Source: JBMYYR01 sp049609625 (GTDB lineage Bacteria; Bacteroidota; Bacteroidia; Flavobacteriales; CAJXXR01). From it: a stretch of DNA of 23,188 nt. The notes beneath the pieces are model-generated. The model ran no database searches. It was not told the DNA's origin and saw nothing but the letters and a program-made list of their open reading frames with translations. Below are positions 21,772 to 23,188 of this stretch, piece after piece. Location: contig JBMYYR010000033.1 in NCBI GenBank assembly GCA_049609625.1, positions 1 to 23,188 of the forward strand. The letters run 5' to 3'. Position 1 is the stretch's first letter, and each line of letters starts with the position of its first letter. The translations under genes were made by a program, and so were the position numbers.

Positions 21772-23188
21772 ATGGCTAGACAAAGAAATAAAAGACTTTT
21801 TAAGCGTGGAGAACGCCTAGAGCTTCAAATAGTTGACATGGCTTTTGGCGGAAAAGGCATTGCAAAAATAACTTCTGATGAAGGCGAATTTATCGTTTTT
21901 GTGGCAAATACTTTGACAGGACAAACGGTTGAGGCGGCGATTACGAAATGTAAAAAACGCTATGCCGAAGCACGGCTAGAGCGTCTGATTGCGCCAAGTC
22001 CTGAAGAAATCGATTTGCCTTATCAAGACATTCCAGGTGCGCCTTTTGCGCATTGGCCCATCCATTTGCAAGAGCAACATAAACAGGCAAGTGCATTGCA
22101 TTTGTTCAGAACTATTGGCGAAATCGAAGCGTCAGAATCGAAATTTGACACCTTTATTTCTTCTCCAGAAACGTGGCATTACCGCAACAAAATGGAGTAT
22201 AGTTTTTCTGCCATTCGTTGGGATCAGGAATTGCAAAAAGATGTGGATGAATTTGCTTTGGGATTCAAAAAACGTGGCACTTGGTGGATGGTTGAGAACT
22301 TAAATCAAGATTCTGGTTTGTTTGATATGGATTTTGAAAACAAACTCAAATCTATTCGAGACTACCTCGAAAATACAGGTTTGCCACCTTGGCATCCGCC
22401 AAAAAAATCTGGATTTTTCAGACATTTGGTAGTTAGAAAATCTTTTGCTCAAGATCAACTTTTAGTCATGTTGGTTTGTTCATCGTCGCATTTAGATCAG
22501 TTTGATGTTCAGGCGTTTTCGACGTTTTTACAGAAACTTTTAGGTAAGCGTTTGGCAGGATTTCTTTTTACTTTGAATGACGAAATTGCCGACCGAACGA
22601 TGGCAACAACTGGAAAAAGTGAATTAATATATGGAGAGGACTTTTTGTGTGAACGCCTTTGTGGTTTAGAATTTCAGATGAAAATGCCTTCCTTTTTTCA
22701 GACAAATCCAAAATCTGCTGAACAGTTGTATTCAAAAACTTTAGATTATGTTTTTGAAGATGTTAAACCTGATGAAACATCAGATCGGAATGTTATTCTC
22801 GATTTATTTTGTGGAACAGGAACCATAAGCCAATGTTTGGCGCAGCGAAAAGCTGATCATCAAAAAGTAATTGGTGTAGAATTGGTAAAAGAAGCGGTTG
22901 AAGATGCGATTGCAAACGCCAAAAGAAATCAGATTGAATCTATTGATTTTTATGCCAATGATGTCGGTAAATTTTTGCTCGACCATCCCGAATATAAAAA
23001 CCGAATTGATTGTGTAATAATGGATCCGCCAAGAGCTGGAATTGCACCAAAAACACTTAAAAAAGTGATTCAACTCGACGCCCAACGCATGGTTTATGTG
23101 TCTTGCAATCCGGCAACGCAAGCTCGTGACCTAAAACAGTTGCAAGATTCTGATTATAAAGTTGTTAAATTTAGTTTTGTCGATCAAT
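21772..23188 (+). CDS. rlmD: RlmD/TrmA-family 23S rRNA (uracil-C5)-methyltransferase, 3' end cut by the window
   Basis: At least 472 codons, still open at the right edge. Order: a TRAM domain (about 1-60, with ERLELQIVDMAFGGKGIAKI), a middle region, then a Rossmann methyltransferase domain with FFQTNP (uracil-MTase hallmark), DLFCGTGTISQCLA (motif I), VIMDPPRAGI (motif IV) and YVSCNPATQARD, whose cysteine is the expected nucleophile. The family adds a methyl to C5 of a uracil in RNA. The four cysteines that bind a [4Fe-4S] cluster in E. coli RlmD (C-x5-C-x2-C near the end of TRAM) are absent; the corresponding stretch reads PYQDIPGAPFAHWPIHLQEQ. The target may therefore differ from U1939; rlmD is a family-level name. 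An alternative in-frame ATG at 21757 exists, but MARQRNKRLF fits better. Confidence 0.88.
   Translation, partial: MARQRNKRLFKRGERLELQIVDMAFGGKGIAKITSDEGEFIVFVANTLTGQTVEAAITKCKKRYAEARLERLIAPSPEEIDLPYQDIPGAPFAHWPIHLQEQHKQASALHLFRTIGEIEASESKFDTFISSPETWHYRNKMEYSFSAIRWDQELQKDVDEFALGFKKRGTWWMVENLNQDSGLFDMDFENKLKSIRDYLENTGLPPWHPPKKSGFFRHLVVRKSFAQDQLLVMLVCSSSHLDQFDVQAFSTFLQKLLGKRLAGFLFTLNDEIADRTMATTGKSELIYGEDFLCERLCGLEFQMKMPSFFQTNPKSAEQLYSKTLDYVFEDVKPDETSDRNVILDLFCGTGTISQCLAQRKADHQKVIGVELVKEAVEDAIANAKRNQIESIDFYANDVGKFLLDHPEYKNRIDCVIMDPPRAGIAPKTLKKVIQLDAQRMVYVSCNPATQARDLKQLQDSDYKVVKFSFVDQ

Overview
The window is chromosomal DNA of a member of the Bacteroidota, most likely Flavobacteriia-like; the genus cannot be set from sequence alone. 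The evidence is a type IX secretion (T9SS type A) C-terminal sorting domain on two proteins, the DUF4159 family, a complete nqrABCDEF operon, AT-rich spacers without Shine-Dalgarno sequences, and matches to the Bacteroidota promoter pattern TTTG-N17-23-TAnnTTTG. There are no rRNA or tRNA genes, no insertion sequences, no CRISPR array and no phage genes. The window is densely coding and looks like core genome.

Layout. (1) 2-421, plus strand: 3' end of a T9SS cargo protein cut by the window edge. (2) 487-1985, minus strand: the ATPase and permease of an Mla/MCE-type lipid transporter (mlaF, mlaE). (3) 2072-10588, plus strand: a tightly packed run of a 46-residue lipoprotein, manC, a DUF389 membrane protein, rsmE, a DUF4159 protein, a THUMP-like methyltransferase, an inactive-looking beta-lactamase-fold protein, mnmE, and a membrane-anchored TadA-like deaminase. 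An internal promoter probably lies at 7368-7399. (4) 10792-16605, minus strand: nqrA-B-C-D-E-F, the Na+-translocating NADH:quinone oxidoreductase. It is separated from the deaminase gene by a shared bidirectional terminator. (5) 16917-19002, minus strand: a small lipoprotein, a divergent truA and lgt. (6) 19085-20320, minus strand: a secreted M43 metalloprotease with a T9SS tail. (7) 20417-21658, minus strand: rocD (ornithine aminotransferase). (8) 21772 to the right edge, plus strand: an RlmD/TrmA-family rRNA methyltransferase, divergent from rocD and cut by the window end.

Functional themes. Six genes are RNA-modification enzymes or relatives of them (RsmE, THUMP-like methyltransferase, MnmE, TadA-like, TruA-like, RlmD-like), and several depart from their family norm. 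Envelope functions are the second theme: Mla transport, GDP-mannose supply, Lgt, three predicted lipoproteins or exported small proteins, and T9SS cargo. Na+-NQR provides respiratory sodium pumping. I see no defence island or other obvious new multi-gene system. The most interesting points are individual genes: the tiny lipoprotein fused translationally to manC, the beta-lactamase-fold protein without its catalytic serine, the membrane-tethered deaminase, the TruA with a changed active-site motif, and the RlmD-like enzyme without its iron-sulfur cysteines.
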